Assembly (NCBI GenBank): GCA_047967505.1
Contig: CM106538.1
Source of the DNA: Dipteris shenzhenensis
Taxonomy: Eukaryota > Polypodiophyta > Polypodiopsida > Gleicheniales
Direction: 5' to 3' (one strand)
DNA: 64,000 nucleotides
Shown: positions 9,525 through 21,617 of the stretch, piece after piece
How the letters are laid out: every line of letters begins with the position of its first letter
Numbering within the stretch: position 1 is the stretch's first letter
The notes under the pieces: generated by a model
Seen by the model: only the letters and a program-made list of their open reading frames with translations
Database searches by the model: none
Told to the model about the DNA's origin: nothing
Program-made: the position numbers and the translations under genes

Positions 9525-12500
9525 CTATCCAATGCCCATCAATACACGACAATACTCAAACCGCTGACTAGGTAGACTCTTCGTCAGCATATCTGCAGGG
9601 CTATCATCTGTATGAACCTTGACAAGCTCTATGCGCTTGTCCTCAAGTACCTCCCTGATGAAATGGTACCTGACCTCAATGTGTTTGGTCTTTGCATGAA
9701 AGACCGGATTCCGTGCTAACTGAATAGCACTCATGGAATCACTATGCAATGTCGGTACACCTGTATGAATCCCCAAATCTCCCACTAGCCGATCAAGCCA
9801 TATAGTCTCCTTGCAACCCTCTGTGGCTGCAACATACTCAGCCTCTGTGGTAGACAAAGCAACGCACTTCTGTGCACGAGACATTTACGACACTGCACCA
9901 CCTGCAAAGGTGAACACATAACCAGAAGTGGATCTCCTACTATCCACATGCCCTGCATAGTCTGAAATGCATAGTCTGAATCTGTGTACCCAAGTACACG
10001 CATGTCTCCTTTACCAAAGCAAAGGCACATCTCCTTGGTACCCTTCATGTACCTCATGATGCACTTAACTGCCTCCCAATGCCTCTTTCCTGGATTAGCC
10101 ATATACCGGCTAACAACTCCCACTGCAAATGCAATGTCTGGTCTAGTAGCTATCATAGCATACATAAGACTCCCAACTGCTGATGCATAAGGAACCTTGG
10201 CCATCATGGCCCTTTCCTCATCTGATTTGGGACTATCTGTATGACTCAGTTTCACATATGGAGGCAATGGAGTACTCACTGCCTTCCCCCCCTCCATATT
10301 GAAACGCTGCAATACTTTTGTAACATACTCTTTTTGTGAAAGCCAAAGGAGTTTCCTACTCCGATCACGCGTGATGCGCATACCAAGAATATGACCTGCA
10401 AGTCCCAAATCCTTCATATCAAAGGCCTCATGCAACTTGGTCTTTAATGCATCTAGCTCATAAGTATTCTTGCTAGCCAATAGCATATCATCCACATATA
10501 GTGCCAAGATTATCACGCTATTATCCTTAGCCCTTTTAGTGTAGAGGCAGTGATCAATTTCACTCCTTCTAAAACCCTGGGACCGAATGAAAGCATCAAA
10601 CTTCTGATACCATTCTCTAGGCGCTTGCTTAAGACCATAGAGACTCTTCTTTAGCTTGCAAACTAAATGCTCTTTGCCCTTTTCTTCAAAGCCTTTCGGC
10701 TGCACCATGTAAATTTCCTCATGCAAATCCCCATGCAAGAAAGCTGTCTTGACATCCATCTGCATAAGCTCCATATCCTCTAATGCCACTAGTCCAAGCA
10801 TGCATCTAAGTGTGGTCATCTTCACAACCGGAGAGAATATCTCATCAAAGTCCACACCCTTCTCTTGCTTGAACCCTTTAGCAACCAAACGGGCCTTGTA
10901 CCTAGGCACATCATCACCTGTGACCATTTTGTAGACCCATTTACATGGCAATGCTTTCTTTCCATGTGGCAAAGAAACCAAGTCCCAAGTCTTATTCTTC
11001 ATAAGTGAACTCATCTCTGATTGCATAGCATACTCCCACTTGCGTTTATCCTCACGCATCATAGCCTCTCTGTAGCAAGAAGGCTCCCCGCAATCAGTAA
11101 GCATAACATAGTCTACCCCTGGAACAAACCTATCAGGCGGTCTAGACACTCTAGATGATCTTCTCAAGGGCATTTCAGCTTGCTGTCCCACTTGCATATC
11201 AACCACATTTGGCTCATCATTTCCACCAATAGATGATCCATCATCTACCCTTGATTGTATACCTGTGGGAGTACTTGGTTGTACCATTTCTTGCACATTT
11301 GGTGCATGGACAGCTTGCTGTCTATCAACATATGCAGGTGGATTCACATCCTTGAAAGTGATTCTCCTCATTTCCACATCCCTCATGGGTGCCTTATGCA
11401 TCTTCTTCTCATTAAAGACCACATCATGGCTGCGTATGATCTTCTTTGCTTCTGGATCCCAGAGACGATAGCCCATCTCTCCACTTTCACCATAACCCAG
11501 AAAGATGCATTTCCTAGACTTAGGATCTAGCTTCTTTCGAAGCTCTTTTGGCACATGTGCATATGCCTCACACCCAAATATACGCAAATGAGAGTAAGAG
11601 GGCTTCTTGCCACTCCATGCCTCTTTAGGAATACCACCATCCAAACTCTTACTAGGTGATCTATTGATCACATGCACTGCAATCTTCATTGCCTCAGCCC
11701 AAAAACCACGAGAAAGACTTGCATTGGAAAGCATGCATTGCAACCTTTCTTGAATGGTACGGTTCATCTTTTCTGCAACTGGATTTTGCTCTGGAGTATG
11801 AGGGGATGTGAGCTCCCTCCTAATCCCACGTGTATCACAGAAATGCTGAAAGTCATGAGAGAGATACTCTCCACCATTGTCAGTCCGTAGGCATTTAAGC
11901 GTTCTACCTGACTGATTCTCAACCAAGGCCAGCCATTTCTGAAATACCTGGAACACATCACTCTTCCGAGCTATAGCATACGCCCACACTTTCCTAGTTG
12001 CATCATCATTGAATGTCACATAGTATTCAGCCCCGCCTAATGATCGTGTAGGCATGGGACCACATACGTCTGAATGCACCAAATCAAGCTTTTCAAACTC
12101 TTTCTTTCCCCTTCTTTTATGGGCTGATTTAGTCTGCTTCCCATAGAGACAGTGCTCACAAAAATCAAAATCAGAGAAACTCAAATGCGGTACATAACCC
12201 AAATGGCATAAGAGTTTCATTCCATTCTGGCTCATGTGCCCAAACCTGCAATGCCACAAAGAAGTGCTTGGCTGCTCGGTTATTGCAACAACATGATCAA
12301 ATACCCCTGATACATGTAAGCGATACAAAGTCCCACACTTGGCACGCCTAGCCAAAAGCATAGAGCCCTTTTGAATTTTCCAACTCTGAAAGCCAAAAGT
12401 GGTGTGAAAACCAGCATCATCTAGCTGACCCACTGAAATAAGACTCTTGGTCAGCTTAGGCACATATCTCACATGTTTCAAAACAAATGCAGACCCATTT

Positions 12501-13603
12501 GCAAAAGAAAACTTTATGTCACCTGCTCCCACTATGTCACATGCATAGTCATTTCCAAGATGCACACAACCTGTCTTTCCACTGTCATAAGTGGAGAACC
12601 ATTCCCTATGGGGAGTAACATGGAATGAAGCACCAGAATCCAAAATCCAATCCTGGGAATATGCATCATTTGAAGTGGTAAGCAACTCTGCAGATAAAGT
12701 AGACATGAAGAGAACATCATTGTCACTATCATGTGTGACTGCATTGATCTCCTCGATCTTCACTTTTCCTTTGTCCTCCCTTGGACTCTCTTCCTTTTGA
12801 TTTGCACCCCAATTTGCATTCTTTTTCTTATCCTTTTGGTCTCTTTTCATATGGCCCTTCTTGCCACAATGGTAACACTCAATGTTTCGTGCCTTGGATT
12901 TGCTATGAGACTTTCCTCTTTCTTGGGACCTCCCCCTGAACTCTGTTCTGCCCCTTTGCACATTTAAGGCTGCATCCTGCTTGTTGCCATCCATAGACTT
13001 CCGTCTAATCTCCTCGGCCAACAAGCTACCCACAACATCATCAAATTTCAGTACTCCACTAGGTGCAGAGTTACTGACAGCTGTACGGAAGGTATCCCAT
13101 GAGGATGGCAATAAACATAAGAGAAATATTGCCTTAGTCTTCGCATCAAAATTCATTTTCTGAGCCTGAAGTTAGCTGAAAATAATATTGAATTCATTCA
13201 AATGAGAAGCAATGGAGACCCCTTCCTTCATCTGCAACTCAAACAACCTCTTCATGAGGTAAACTTTATTAGAGGCAGTTTCCTTCTCATAAGTGGCACA
13301 CAGTTTCTTACACAAATCTTCCGTAGTCTGCTCATTTACTACTGTGAAATAAACTGACTCTGCAAGATGAAGTCTAATAGTAGACTTTGCTAATGCATCC
13401 AACTCATTCCAATCATCCTCAGACATATTTGCAGGCTTAGCTTCAATCCTTGCCAAGGGTTTAATCTGCTTCTTTTGAATAAGCACATCCCTTATCTGTT
13501 CTTTCCACAAAGAAAAGTTTGTCCCATCAAACTTTTTAATGCTGAAAAACTCCTTTTCAGACATGGAAGAGGATGCCATGATGCAAATGAAACAAAATCC
13601 CAA
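9525..13603 (-). pseudogene. copia-1 gag-pol polyprotein, lightly damaged
   Basis: The frame opens near 13603 (probable Met of the MASSSMSEKEF start at about 13579) with a UBN2-type gag. One TAA (13172-13174, CAA after reversal) interrupts it; it then stays open for more than 1,100 codons. Visible motifs: zinc knuckle CYHCGKKGHMKRD, whose last Cys is missing (probably a 3-nt loss); protease LDSGASFH; integrase HSDVCGPM and TDNGGEY; reverse transcriptase YVDDMLLAS; RNase H TDSDYA and STTEAEY. A 14-bp tandem duplication at 9954-9981 shifts the frame inside RNase H; removing it restores the family wording. A TAA at 9885-9887 replaces a conserved Trp. The C-terminal part ends at 9525. Otherwise the protein is complete, so the copy is inactive but young. 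Confidence 0.9.
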
Positions 13604-14938
13604 ATGCTAGTGCTTGCAAGAGAGAATCACACCAAATACCAGGTGCACCGAATGTGTATGCCACAATAAAGTGAAATATCACCAAAATTCAAAGCTCAAA
13701 GCATCAAAAGATGCATCTGACTCATGTGCATATACTATGCATCCATATGAGCAAATCTGGCCCAAAAGAAAATGCCAATAAGTGCCAAATGACTCAAGCA
13801 TAAACACCATCCACTGGCATATGCATCAATAATGTCTCATCCAAGAGAGGATAGCACTATCAGTGCATCACCTGCAATGTGTCAAAGCTGTCCCTCAACT
13901 TAAAATAGCATCTATGTGCAAAGCGTCCATAAAAAATAGCATCCCACAAGGCAATTTGGGCCTATCAGCGCATCCAATAAGGACCGCAATGCATCTAAAT
14001 GGCCTATAAATCATCCATTGCAACCCAATGCATACCACAAATGAGCGCACACTGCTCAAACTGCAACCAGAGTGATCTGCATAAGGTATGCTCAAGAAAT
14101 CATAGTCCCACGGTAATGAGCGCTACTGAAAATAGAACCTGAGATGCTTCAAAACATGGGCGCCATTGCATAATCGGACTCAACAAGAAAATCTGCAAAT
14201 ATCTCTCTTCTGCCAAAACTCCAAAATCCCAACCGATGAGTGAGAAATGGGAGTCAATACTTATCCACTGCCATGTGGCATAAATCTAAGGTTTTAAAAC
14301 CTTAGTATGAAAAATGCATAACAGAGAGACGAAATCGAATACACAGAGATTTATAACTCTGAAAATCCTCCACCGAATCACGCAAGAACTGATAGGTAGG
14401 GGTTTTTGGGCGTCCGGAACGCAATGGGATAGACGGTTTTGGAAACCGTGGTCTCAATCACTGGGTCCAACACACAGACTGAAAAACGTTTTTTGAAATA
14501 GAGCTATTTGTAAACTCCACCGGAGTGCGAATGATGAGCAACATAGAAGTTTTAGGACCTCTTGAGTCCACTGGAACTGACAGATCTGCAAATGGTTGCT
14601 CCAAACTTGAGTTCCAACACCCAGGCAAAAAACGCAGGAACTGACACAGTGACTCAGAAATCCAATGAAATGATCCCAGATTCAGGAATGAAGGTGTTTT
14701 CAAGCTCCTGAAGTAATGTGGACACCAAAAGCAAGCAATAGTTGCCTCCACAAGTCAATACGGCATCTCTGTCATCGAACGGAACAGGGAAAAGCTCAAA
14801 AAACGACTTTCTGCACACTCGGATGCAAGTAAAGTCACCCACAAAGCTTCCCACAAAGCTTCTCCTTCTTCCCACAGAGCTACTGAGCTTCAAGCATTCA
14901 CGCACGCTCAGCTAGATCACTCGGGCTCTGATACCAGT
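13604..14938 (-). other. copia-1 untranslated leader and primer-binding site
   Basis: About 1.3 kb lies between the 5' LTR (14939-15119) and gag. Apart from the initiator tRNA-Met primer site next to the LTR (about 14922-14936), no gene is supported. A long leader like this is normal in copia elements. Confidence 0.7.
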
Positions 14939-15119
14939 TGAGAGTGCTCTCAACGGAAGCAAGAACGGAAGAGGGAGAGAGAGCGAGAGAGAGAGACAGA
15001 GAGCCACACAAGTTTTGGTGGGTGCAGAACCACCCTAATCTTCTTTTTCATTCATTTATATATGTGTTTGAGTATTGTACATAACCGGGGTTAAGGCACA
15101 GTGACCTTTAACCCCCACA
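14939..15119 (-). repeat. copia-1 5' LTR
   Basis: 181 bp, almost identical to the LTR at 9291-9471. The target duplication GCTAT follows at 15120-15124. On the minus strand this is the promoter-bearing LTR, directly upstream of the tRNA primer site. Confidence 0.92.
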
Positions 15120-15124
15120 GCTAT

Positions 15125-16680
15125 TACACTTTAAAATCATACTTTTACTTTAAAAGCAAACCTAAAAATCTAAAACTATTAAAAAACCAAAACTTTAAAA
15201 GGCAAAGCTAAAAAAACCTTTTAAACCAAGCATAAAAAGTAAAACTATGAGAAGGAATTGAATTCATCTTCATGGGGATCAAGTGCTAGGCTCACCTTGT
15301 TCTCTCCCTTCCTAGATTTCAAATGTGTAACCAGGGTGGTTTGAGAGCCTTAGGACAATGTCTTAGATGGGGTAGTTCTTGGAAAACACTCCTCCACCCT
15401 TGGTTAGCTAATTGCAAGCAAAAAAATTCAAAACTATGTCAAAATGAGAGGTCCCGAGAGGTTCCCCATCCCAGATTTGTCCTAACAATGTGCACTTAAC
15501 TATGTAGATTTTAAAATTCCATTACCAATTAAACATTCCATAGGTTCCACACTCAATAGTTGGATTAGAAAGAGGTTTTTTTTTTTTTTTTTTGCTCTAC
15601 ATGCTATTTGGGGGGTTCATGCTTTTTTGGGGGATTCCTCCTTCCCCCCCACCCCTTCCTTTTCCCTCCTTCCCCCCCCACCCCTTCCTTTTCCGTCTCA
15701 TCCTCATCCTTTTCACCCTCATCCTCATCGTTTTCGCTCTACATGCTATTTGGGTGCATGCTCATCCTCATCCTTGTCGTTTTTGCTCTACATCCTCATC
15801 CTCATCCTCGTCGTCATCGTCTCCTTCTCCACACGGCTGCTGCGTTCCCCTCCCTCCCTTCCACTACTATGTCCTTCCCTTCGTCTACTGTGCCCCTCCC
15901 TTCTTTCCACTGCCGTGCCCCGTTGTCGCGCTGCCGCCCATCGTCATCATCGCAGATGCCCCCCTTCAACTACTACGCCCCTCCCTCCTTTCCACTGCTG
16001 TGCCCCGTCATTGCGCAGCTGTCCATCGTCATCGTCGCAGAGCCTTCTCCGCACGACTGCTGCCTGCACGCCCCTCCCTCCCTTCTGCTGCTGCGTCCCT
16101 CCCTTCAACTGCTGTGCCCCTCCCTCCTTTCCACTGCTACGCCCCTCGCCCCTTCCTTCAACTACTGTGCCCCTCCCTCCTTTCCACTACTGTGCTTCTC
16201 AGCTCCTTCCATTGGAGAAGCTATTGTAATGCAATAACCATAATCTCCACTGAAAGCTACTTCTTGGCTCCTTCCGTTGGAGAAGCTATTGTTCTAAGTG
16301 CACGGATTGTGGCTTTTCTTCTCCTTCCATCACTGGCATCTCTACTTCCACGAGCGGATCTTGGCCACCCTACTAGGGGATGAAACTTTTTCTCTAAGTT
16401 TCTAGAACTACGACCATCCGAACGGAAGCACAATCCCCTGGCTTTTTCACGGAAGCACAATCTCGTGCCTACTTGAAATCTAAAGAGCCAAGCTCATGAA
16501 CAACAATGGCTACTCAATCATCCAGGTAAGAAAACGAAAGAAATAGAAAGTGTACCTGATTCTTGCATGTTCTCCATCTTTTCCATTTCGAAACACCACG
16601 ATTTGAAAGCAAGAGTTGTAAAAGTGCGAATCTCAAAGTGTGATTTGAAAGTAGGGTCTTTACTATATGATTTGACTTTC
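15125..16680. other. Pyrimidine-rich low-complexity DNA, no supported gene
   Basis: From about 15580 a T run leads into CT- and C-rich DNA with irregular repeats such as CTCCCTCCTTTCCACTGC. Overlapping frames of 200-260 codons (15592-16383) are all Pro, Ser, Leu and Phe, occur in three frames at once and show no domain, so they are composition artefacts. From 16,250 to 16,680 the DNA is ordinary and holds nothing recognisable. Confidence 0.6.
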
Positions 16681-16819
16681 AGATCTTGAAATTTGAAATT
16701 TGAATTTTGTATCTAAGATTCAAAATTTCAATTTTGAATTTTAAATTTTGAATCTAAGATTTTGAATTTTGAATTTTCAGATTTGAAATTTGAATCTTAA
16801 GATTTGAATTTTGAATTTT

Positions 16820-18290
16820 AAATGGGGAGATTTGGCCGCATGGCCAAATCTTCCTAGCTTCTTTTAAAACATACAAGATTTGGCTGCACGGCGAAATCTC
16901 CCTAGACCTTGGTGATTTGAAAGAAGCTAGGAAGATTTGGCACCACAGCTAAATCTCCCTAAACCTTGCTGCTTAAAAAAGATTTGGCCACACGGCCAAA
17001 TCTCCCTAGACCTTGGTGATTTGAAAGAAGCTAGGAAGATTTAGCACCACAACTAATTCTCCCTAAACCTTGCTACTTTAAAAAGATTTGGCCACATGGC
17101 CAAATCTCCCTAGACCTTGGTGATTTGAAAGAAGCTAGGAAGATTTGGCACCACAACTAAATCTCCTTAAACCTTGCTGCTTTAAAAAGATTTGGCCACA
17201 CGGCCAAATCTCCCTAGACCTTGGTGATTTGAAAGAAGCTAGGAAGATTTGGCACCACCGCTAAATCTCCCTAAACCTTGCTGCTTAAAAAATATTTGGC
17301 CACACGGTCAAATCTCCCTAGATCTTGGTGATTTGAAAGAAGTTAGGAAGATTTGGCACCACAGCTAAATCTCCCTAAACCTTGCTGCTTTAAAAAGATT
17401 TGGCCACACGGCTAAATCTCCCTAAACACTCGTGATTAGAAACAAGCTAGGAAGATTTGGGACCACAACTAAATGTCCCTAAACCTTGCTACTTTAAAAA
17501 GATTTGGCCACACGGCCAAATCTCGCTTAATCTTGGTGATTTGAAAGAAGCTAGGAAGATTTGGCACCACAGCTAAATCTCCCTAAACCTTGCTGCTTTA
17601 AAAAGATTTGGCCACACGGCCAAATCTCCCTAGACACTTGTGATTAGAAACAAGCTAGAAAGATTTGGCACCACAGCCAAAACTCCCCAACCTTGCTACT
17701 TTCAAAAGATTTGGCCGCATGGCCAAATCTCCCTAGATCCTCCTAATTAGAAAGAATTTAGCAAGATTTGGCCGCACAGCCAAATCTCCCCAAACCTTAG
17801 TGCTTTGAAAAGATTTGGCTGCACAGCCAAATCTCCCCAAACCCTACTGCTTTGAAAAGATTTGGCCGCACGGCCAAATCTCCATAAACCCTCGTGATTA
17901 GAAAGAAGCTAGCAAGATTTGGCCACATGACCAAATCTCCTTAGACCCAGGTGATTTAAAAGAAGCTAGAAAGATTTGACTGATTTGAAAGAAGCTAGCA
18001 AGATTTGGCCACACAACCAAATCTTCTTAGACCCAGTGATTTAAAAGAAGCTAGAAAGATTTGACCGATTTGAAAGAAGCTAGCAAGATTTGGCTGCACA
18101 GCCAAATCTCTCCAGACCTAATGCTTTGAAAGAAGCCCACAAGATCTGGCCACAAGGCTAATCTCCCCAAACTTTGGTGCTTTGAAAGAAGCCCATAAGA
18201 TTTTGCCACACGTCCAAACCTCCCTTTCTGGTGCTCTAAAAGAAGCCCATAAGAAATCTCCCTAGACCTTGGTGCTTTCTTAAATCTACC
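16820..18290. repeat. GGCC-centred palindrome array, right block (104-bp period)
   Basis: The palindrome GATTTGGCC / GGCCAAATC recurs at 16981, 17085, 17189, 17293, 17397, 17501 and 17605, which is exactly every 104 bp. Each 104-bp unit is a dimer: a full palindrome plus CCTAGACCTTGGTGATTTGA, then a variant core (GATTTGGCACCACAGCTAAATC-like) plus CCTAAACCTTGCTGCTTTAA. Toward 18,290 the units shorten and diverge. An AT-rich stretch (16690-16820) precedes it, as at the left block. Confidence 0.88.
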
Positions 18291-18406
18291 ACTATGTTTG
18301 CTATTAATTCTCGATTCTATTTCAGATATGTTTATTGATAATGTGTTTTGTCTAACATTAAAGATTATAAAGATGATAGTTTGTATATTGCTTGGATTTT
18401 TTACAG

Positions 18407-18975
18407 GAAAGACACAAATGTGAAGAAGGTTGAGAAAGTTGTAAGTGGATTTGGAGAAAAAAGCATACCATGGTACTTTGACATATACAGTATTGAGGGA
18501 GCACAGTTGACACGAGTTCACTTATTTGTTTTGTTACCTAACAAAAGTGCATACACTTGTGTTGGATCGGTACATCAAATCACAAAGATGTGGTTGGAAA
18601 AGAGGGAGATATTGGATTGTTAATCATTATAAATCAAAATAAGAAATTTCTCTTGGATCCTAGTGATTATGAAGCATCTCGTATGAAGTCTGATGTAGAT
18701 GACAACATGCACTCAAGAGGCTGGATAAGTGTTGAATCAATTAATGGAAATGAAATTAACACAGTGACAACAATCATTGAATCATATCGCAAAGTTTCAG
18801 CAACATTAAAGAAGCACAAGAGTGGGGAAGATAGTGGGGAAGGAACAAAGAAAGGAAAGTTGACTATGGTTCAAGCACCAGGTGTTAGTGGAGAAGGGGC
18901 AAAGAAAGGAAAGCTCACTATAATTGATGTACCAGAGGAAGGAACACCTCCAGAGGGTATGCTAGCAGTTGTGGA
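18407..18975 (+). pseudogene. Gene A, N-terminal exon (unrecognised region)
   Basis: An acceptor (TTTTTTACAG) ends at 18406. The frame reads KDTNVKKVEKVVSGFGEKSI and LFVLLPNKSAYTCVGS, shifts once near 18570-18600, and continues as GKEGDIGLLIIINQNKKFLL. It then enters a low-complexity part with two copies of GEG(T/A)KKGKLT before being cut by the LTR element at 18976. The frame on the left (GTG GA) joins precisely to the frame that resumes after the target duplication at 21613-21617, so this exon and the ParB-like exon were one ORF. The N-terminal region itself matches nothing I recognise. Confidence 0.6.
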
Positions 18976-19261
18976 TGTTAGGATATCTCAAGGTGTATGC
19001 CTCAGGCACACCTTATGTTTCTGTGTGAGTGCTAGAGGCACAGTTAGGTGCCCACAAGCACAGTTAGGTGGTGGAAGAGCCACATAGGATGATTGAGAGA
19101 ATCTAGGAGTAGATTGAGGAGATGATTGTGGAGCTTTGAGGTCATCAGTGATGTCAGTGACCTTGTATGAGGTGCCTACTTAAGGACCTCTTTCTTCTTC
19201 ATTCTATAAGCAAGTATTCTGAGTTTGTGTCCACTCTACTCTTTCTTTCAGTGTTCCAACA
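18976..19261 (+). repeat. 5' LTR of the gag-only element
   Basis: 286 bp, TG...CA ends, next to the initiator tRNA-Met primer site at 19262-19274. It contains TCTCAAGGTGTATGCCTCAG near its start, shared with the LTR at 21322. Confidence 0.9.
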
Positions 19262-20116
19262 TGGTATCAGAGCCATTTGATCCTCCTTGAACCCATTTTT
19301 GCCACATCATCATCATCTTCCTCTTCTTCTTCTTCACCATCTCTCCCTCTTCTTCCAAAAATTTGCTTGAGCTTGTTCTCCTCCGATTCTCACCCATTTC
19401 CCACGTCCTTTTTGCTGGAGATCCCTCTTGTTGGGGCGAATTTCGGGCTACAAGCAATTGAAGAATAACACGCTCTGATGGTCGCCATTGCACGAAGTTC
19501 GTCGAATCTTCTTCCTGCATTTTCTCTACGCCTGCTCTGTCTTTGTCTAATTCCTTTAGGGCAAGCTTCTCCATACCTAGAGCTACCTTGTGCTAAAATC
19601 TGAGCAGCAATGGCTGCATATTGAAGGAGAAAACAGAGAAAAACTAGTCGACTTTGTTCAAGAAGGTGAAGGCGACCTGACACATATTTTCACCTCTTCT
19701 TCCCAGAGGATCTACTGTGGTATACCAGCTTTCTTTTGCCTCAGAAAGCCCCCTTTCTTTTGCTTTGAAGAGTGTGCTATGAGCCCTCCAAGTTCAGCTC
19801 TCTAGTTTTGACAGTTTTGACATGCTTTTGAAAATGATGCTACATAAAATGCTACTCTAGCATTTCTGGTCTTTTGAAGTTTTCAATAACTTCACTACAA
19901 GTGTTTCTTCAGTTTTGTTTTGACTTGCTAGACCTGGTTGTGATTGGAAAGTGTTTATTTCATCCACTTCTATGAAGCATGTAAAAGGAAGCATCATTGT
20001 TTGAAATCTAGTTAGTACTATTTGCTACATCAAGTGCTCATACTTTGGAAGTATTTCAGTTATTTTTGCCTTGTAAGAGAGATAGACACTGCCCAATATC
20101 TGGGTTAGACCCTCTC

Positions 20117-20947
20117 ATGGCTACCTTATATAATCTTGAGAAGTTCAATGGAAAGGGCTTCCATACATGGCAAATGAAGGTGAAATTTGCATTGATGCGG
20201 GAGAACTTATGGGGACTTGTCAAACCTACTCCTATCGCTTCTTCTACGGCCTCCAATGCTGGACAATCTTCAACTCCGACACGACCGGCAAGGGATCCAG
20301 CAAGAGAAGAAAAAGCATATGGTATAATTGCTTTAGCTTTGGGTGATGATTACATACATCATATATCTGACTTGGAGTCTCCTTTGGAAGCTTGGCAGAA
20401 GCTAGACTTGATTTTTGGTGCAAGCTCTCACATATCTAAACTATCACTTAAAATCTCTTTCTTTGAATTAAAGATGGCAAGTGATACTACTTTAGCTGCT
20501 CATGTCAACTATATGCGGAGTCTTATGACTCAATTAGCTTCTATCAACTCTCCTATCACCCCTGATGATGCTATGGCAGTGTTACTTAAGAGTATGCCTG
20601 AAAGTTTTGATCACATTGTTAGCACTTTGAAGAGTCTTCCCAATCCTAACCTTGAAGGCATTATCTCAGCTCTCCAAGAAGAAGAAAGGCATATGGAGCT
20701 AAGGAAAGGCAATGACACTGCTTATGTTATGAAATTCCAGAAGGGCAAGTATACTCCTTGCAATCACTGTGGAAAGACAAATCACCTTTCAAAGGACTGC
20801 TTCAAAGTTAATCCATGCAAGCACTGTGGCAAAAACAACCATAGTGAGAAGTTTTGCAGAGCCAAAGCAAAGACAAAAAATGCAAATCTACTTACAGTGA
20901 ATGAGCCTCCACAAGATGAGGCATCCTTTGAAGATTATGCATTTTAA
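20117..20947 (+). CDS. gag: Copia-type gag (UBN2) with two zinc knuckles
   Basis: The likely start is the ATG at 20117 (MATLYNLEKFNGKGFHTWQM), about 276 codons to TAA at 20945-20947. The wording 'F-N-G....W..M' at the start and the central LEAWQKLDLIF..SS..L are typical of UBN2/DUF4219 capsid proteins. Two CCHC knuckles follow: CNHCGKTNHLSKDC and CKHCGKNNHSEKFC. The reading frame is fully open, which contrasts with the broken frames around it and suggests recent, selected activity. The protein would form the capsid and package the element RNA; the enzymes must be supplied in trans. Confidence 0.88.
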   Translation: MATLYNLEKFNGKGFHTWQMKVKFALMRENLWGLVKPTPIASSTASNAGQSSTPTRPARDPAREEKAYGIIALALGDDYIHHISDLESPLEAWQKLDLIFGASSHISKLSLKISFFELKMASDTTLAAHVNYMRSLMTQLASINSPITPDDAMAVLLKSMPESFDHIVSTLKSLPNPNLEGIISALQEEERHMELRKGNDTAYVMKFQKGKYTPCNHCGKTNHLSKDCFKVNPCKHCGKNNHSEKFCRAKAKTKNANLLTVNEPPQDEASFEDYAF

Positions 20948-21321
20948 ATCATCTCTATGTATGCTCTAGATCTCTCTTTTTATGTCAAGGTACTCAGCCT
21001 GGATAGTCCTCCAAAATGAATGAAAATAAACTATTGTGTTTTTGTGTGTTTTTGACACCTCTGGTCACCTTATGATGTAGGCCATGTGTATGTTTTGTTC
21101 CATGGTACCTCCTGCAGACATTGTGTGCATGTACATGCAGGGGAGATAACCATAGGAAGGTCTGTTTGTATCCCTTTTTGTTTACCTTACACCCAAGGGA
21201 ACCCTTGCTAGCATGAGAACCTAGCCATAGATTTATCCTTGACCACCATGAGATGGCATGAGAAACTATGAGACTAGATGTATCCTTGACATAGCCTGAG
21301 GCATTTCCTTGAGGGGGGGTT

Positions 21322-21612
21322 TGTTGGGATATCTCAAGGTGTATGCCTCAGGCACACCTTATGTTTCTATGTGTGAGTGCTAGAGGCACAGTTAGGTGCC
21401 CACAAGCACAGTTAGGTGGTGAAAGAGCCACATAGGATGATTGAGAGAATCTAGGAGCAGATTGAGGAGATGATTGTGGAGCTTTGAGGTCATCAGTGAT
21501 GTCAGTGACCTTGTATGAGGTGCCTACTTAAGGACCTCTTTCTTCTTCATTCTATAAGCAAGTATTCTGAGTTTGTGTCCACTCTACTCTTTCTTTCATC
21601 AGTGTTCCAACA
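21322..21612 (+). repeat. 3' LTR of the gag-only element
   Basis: 291 bp, TG...CA ends, preceded by a polypurine tract near 21311-21319. The target duplication GTGGA follows at 21613-21617. Confidence 0.9.
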
Positions 21613-21617
21613 GTGGA

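Larger units (their letters stand above)
9291..15119 (-). mobile_element. Ty1/copia LTR retrotransposon (copia-1), complete, 5.83 kb
   Basis: Two 181-bp LTRs (9291-9471 and 14939-15119) begin TG and end CA and are almost identical, so the insertion is fairly recent. The target duplication GCTAT is exact at 9286-9290 and 15120-15124. Next to the right LTR, on the minus strand, lies TGGTATCAGAGCC, the primer site for initiator tRNA-Met (about 14922-14936). A purine-rich tract (AGTGGGAGGT) sits inside the left LTR. Domain order gag, protease, integrase, reverse transcriptase, RNase H places it in copia. It is inserted beside the AT-rich repeat of the palindrome array. Confidence 0.93.
18976..21612 (+). 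mobile_element. Gag-only (non-autonomous) copia-type LTR retrotransposon
   Basis: LTRs of 286 bp (18976-19261) and 291 bp (21322-21612) begin TGTT and end AACA and differ at few sites. The target duplication GTGGA is exact at 18971-18975 and 21613-21617. TGGTATCAGAGCC follows the left LTR directly (primer site for initiator tRNA-Met). A G-rich polypurine tract (GAGGGGGGG) precedes the right LTR. The only gene inside is an intact gag. At 2.64 kb it lacks protease, integrase and reverse transcriptase, so it would depend on a full-length relative. Confidence 0.92.

Noticed and set aside
15592-16383. Proline-, leucine- and serine-rich ORFs of 200-260 codons
   Set aside because: They occur in all three plus-strand frames of pyrimidine-rich DNA, without a domain or conserved start.
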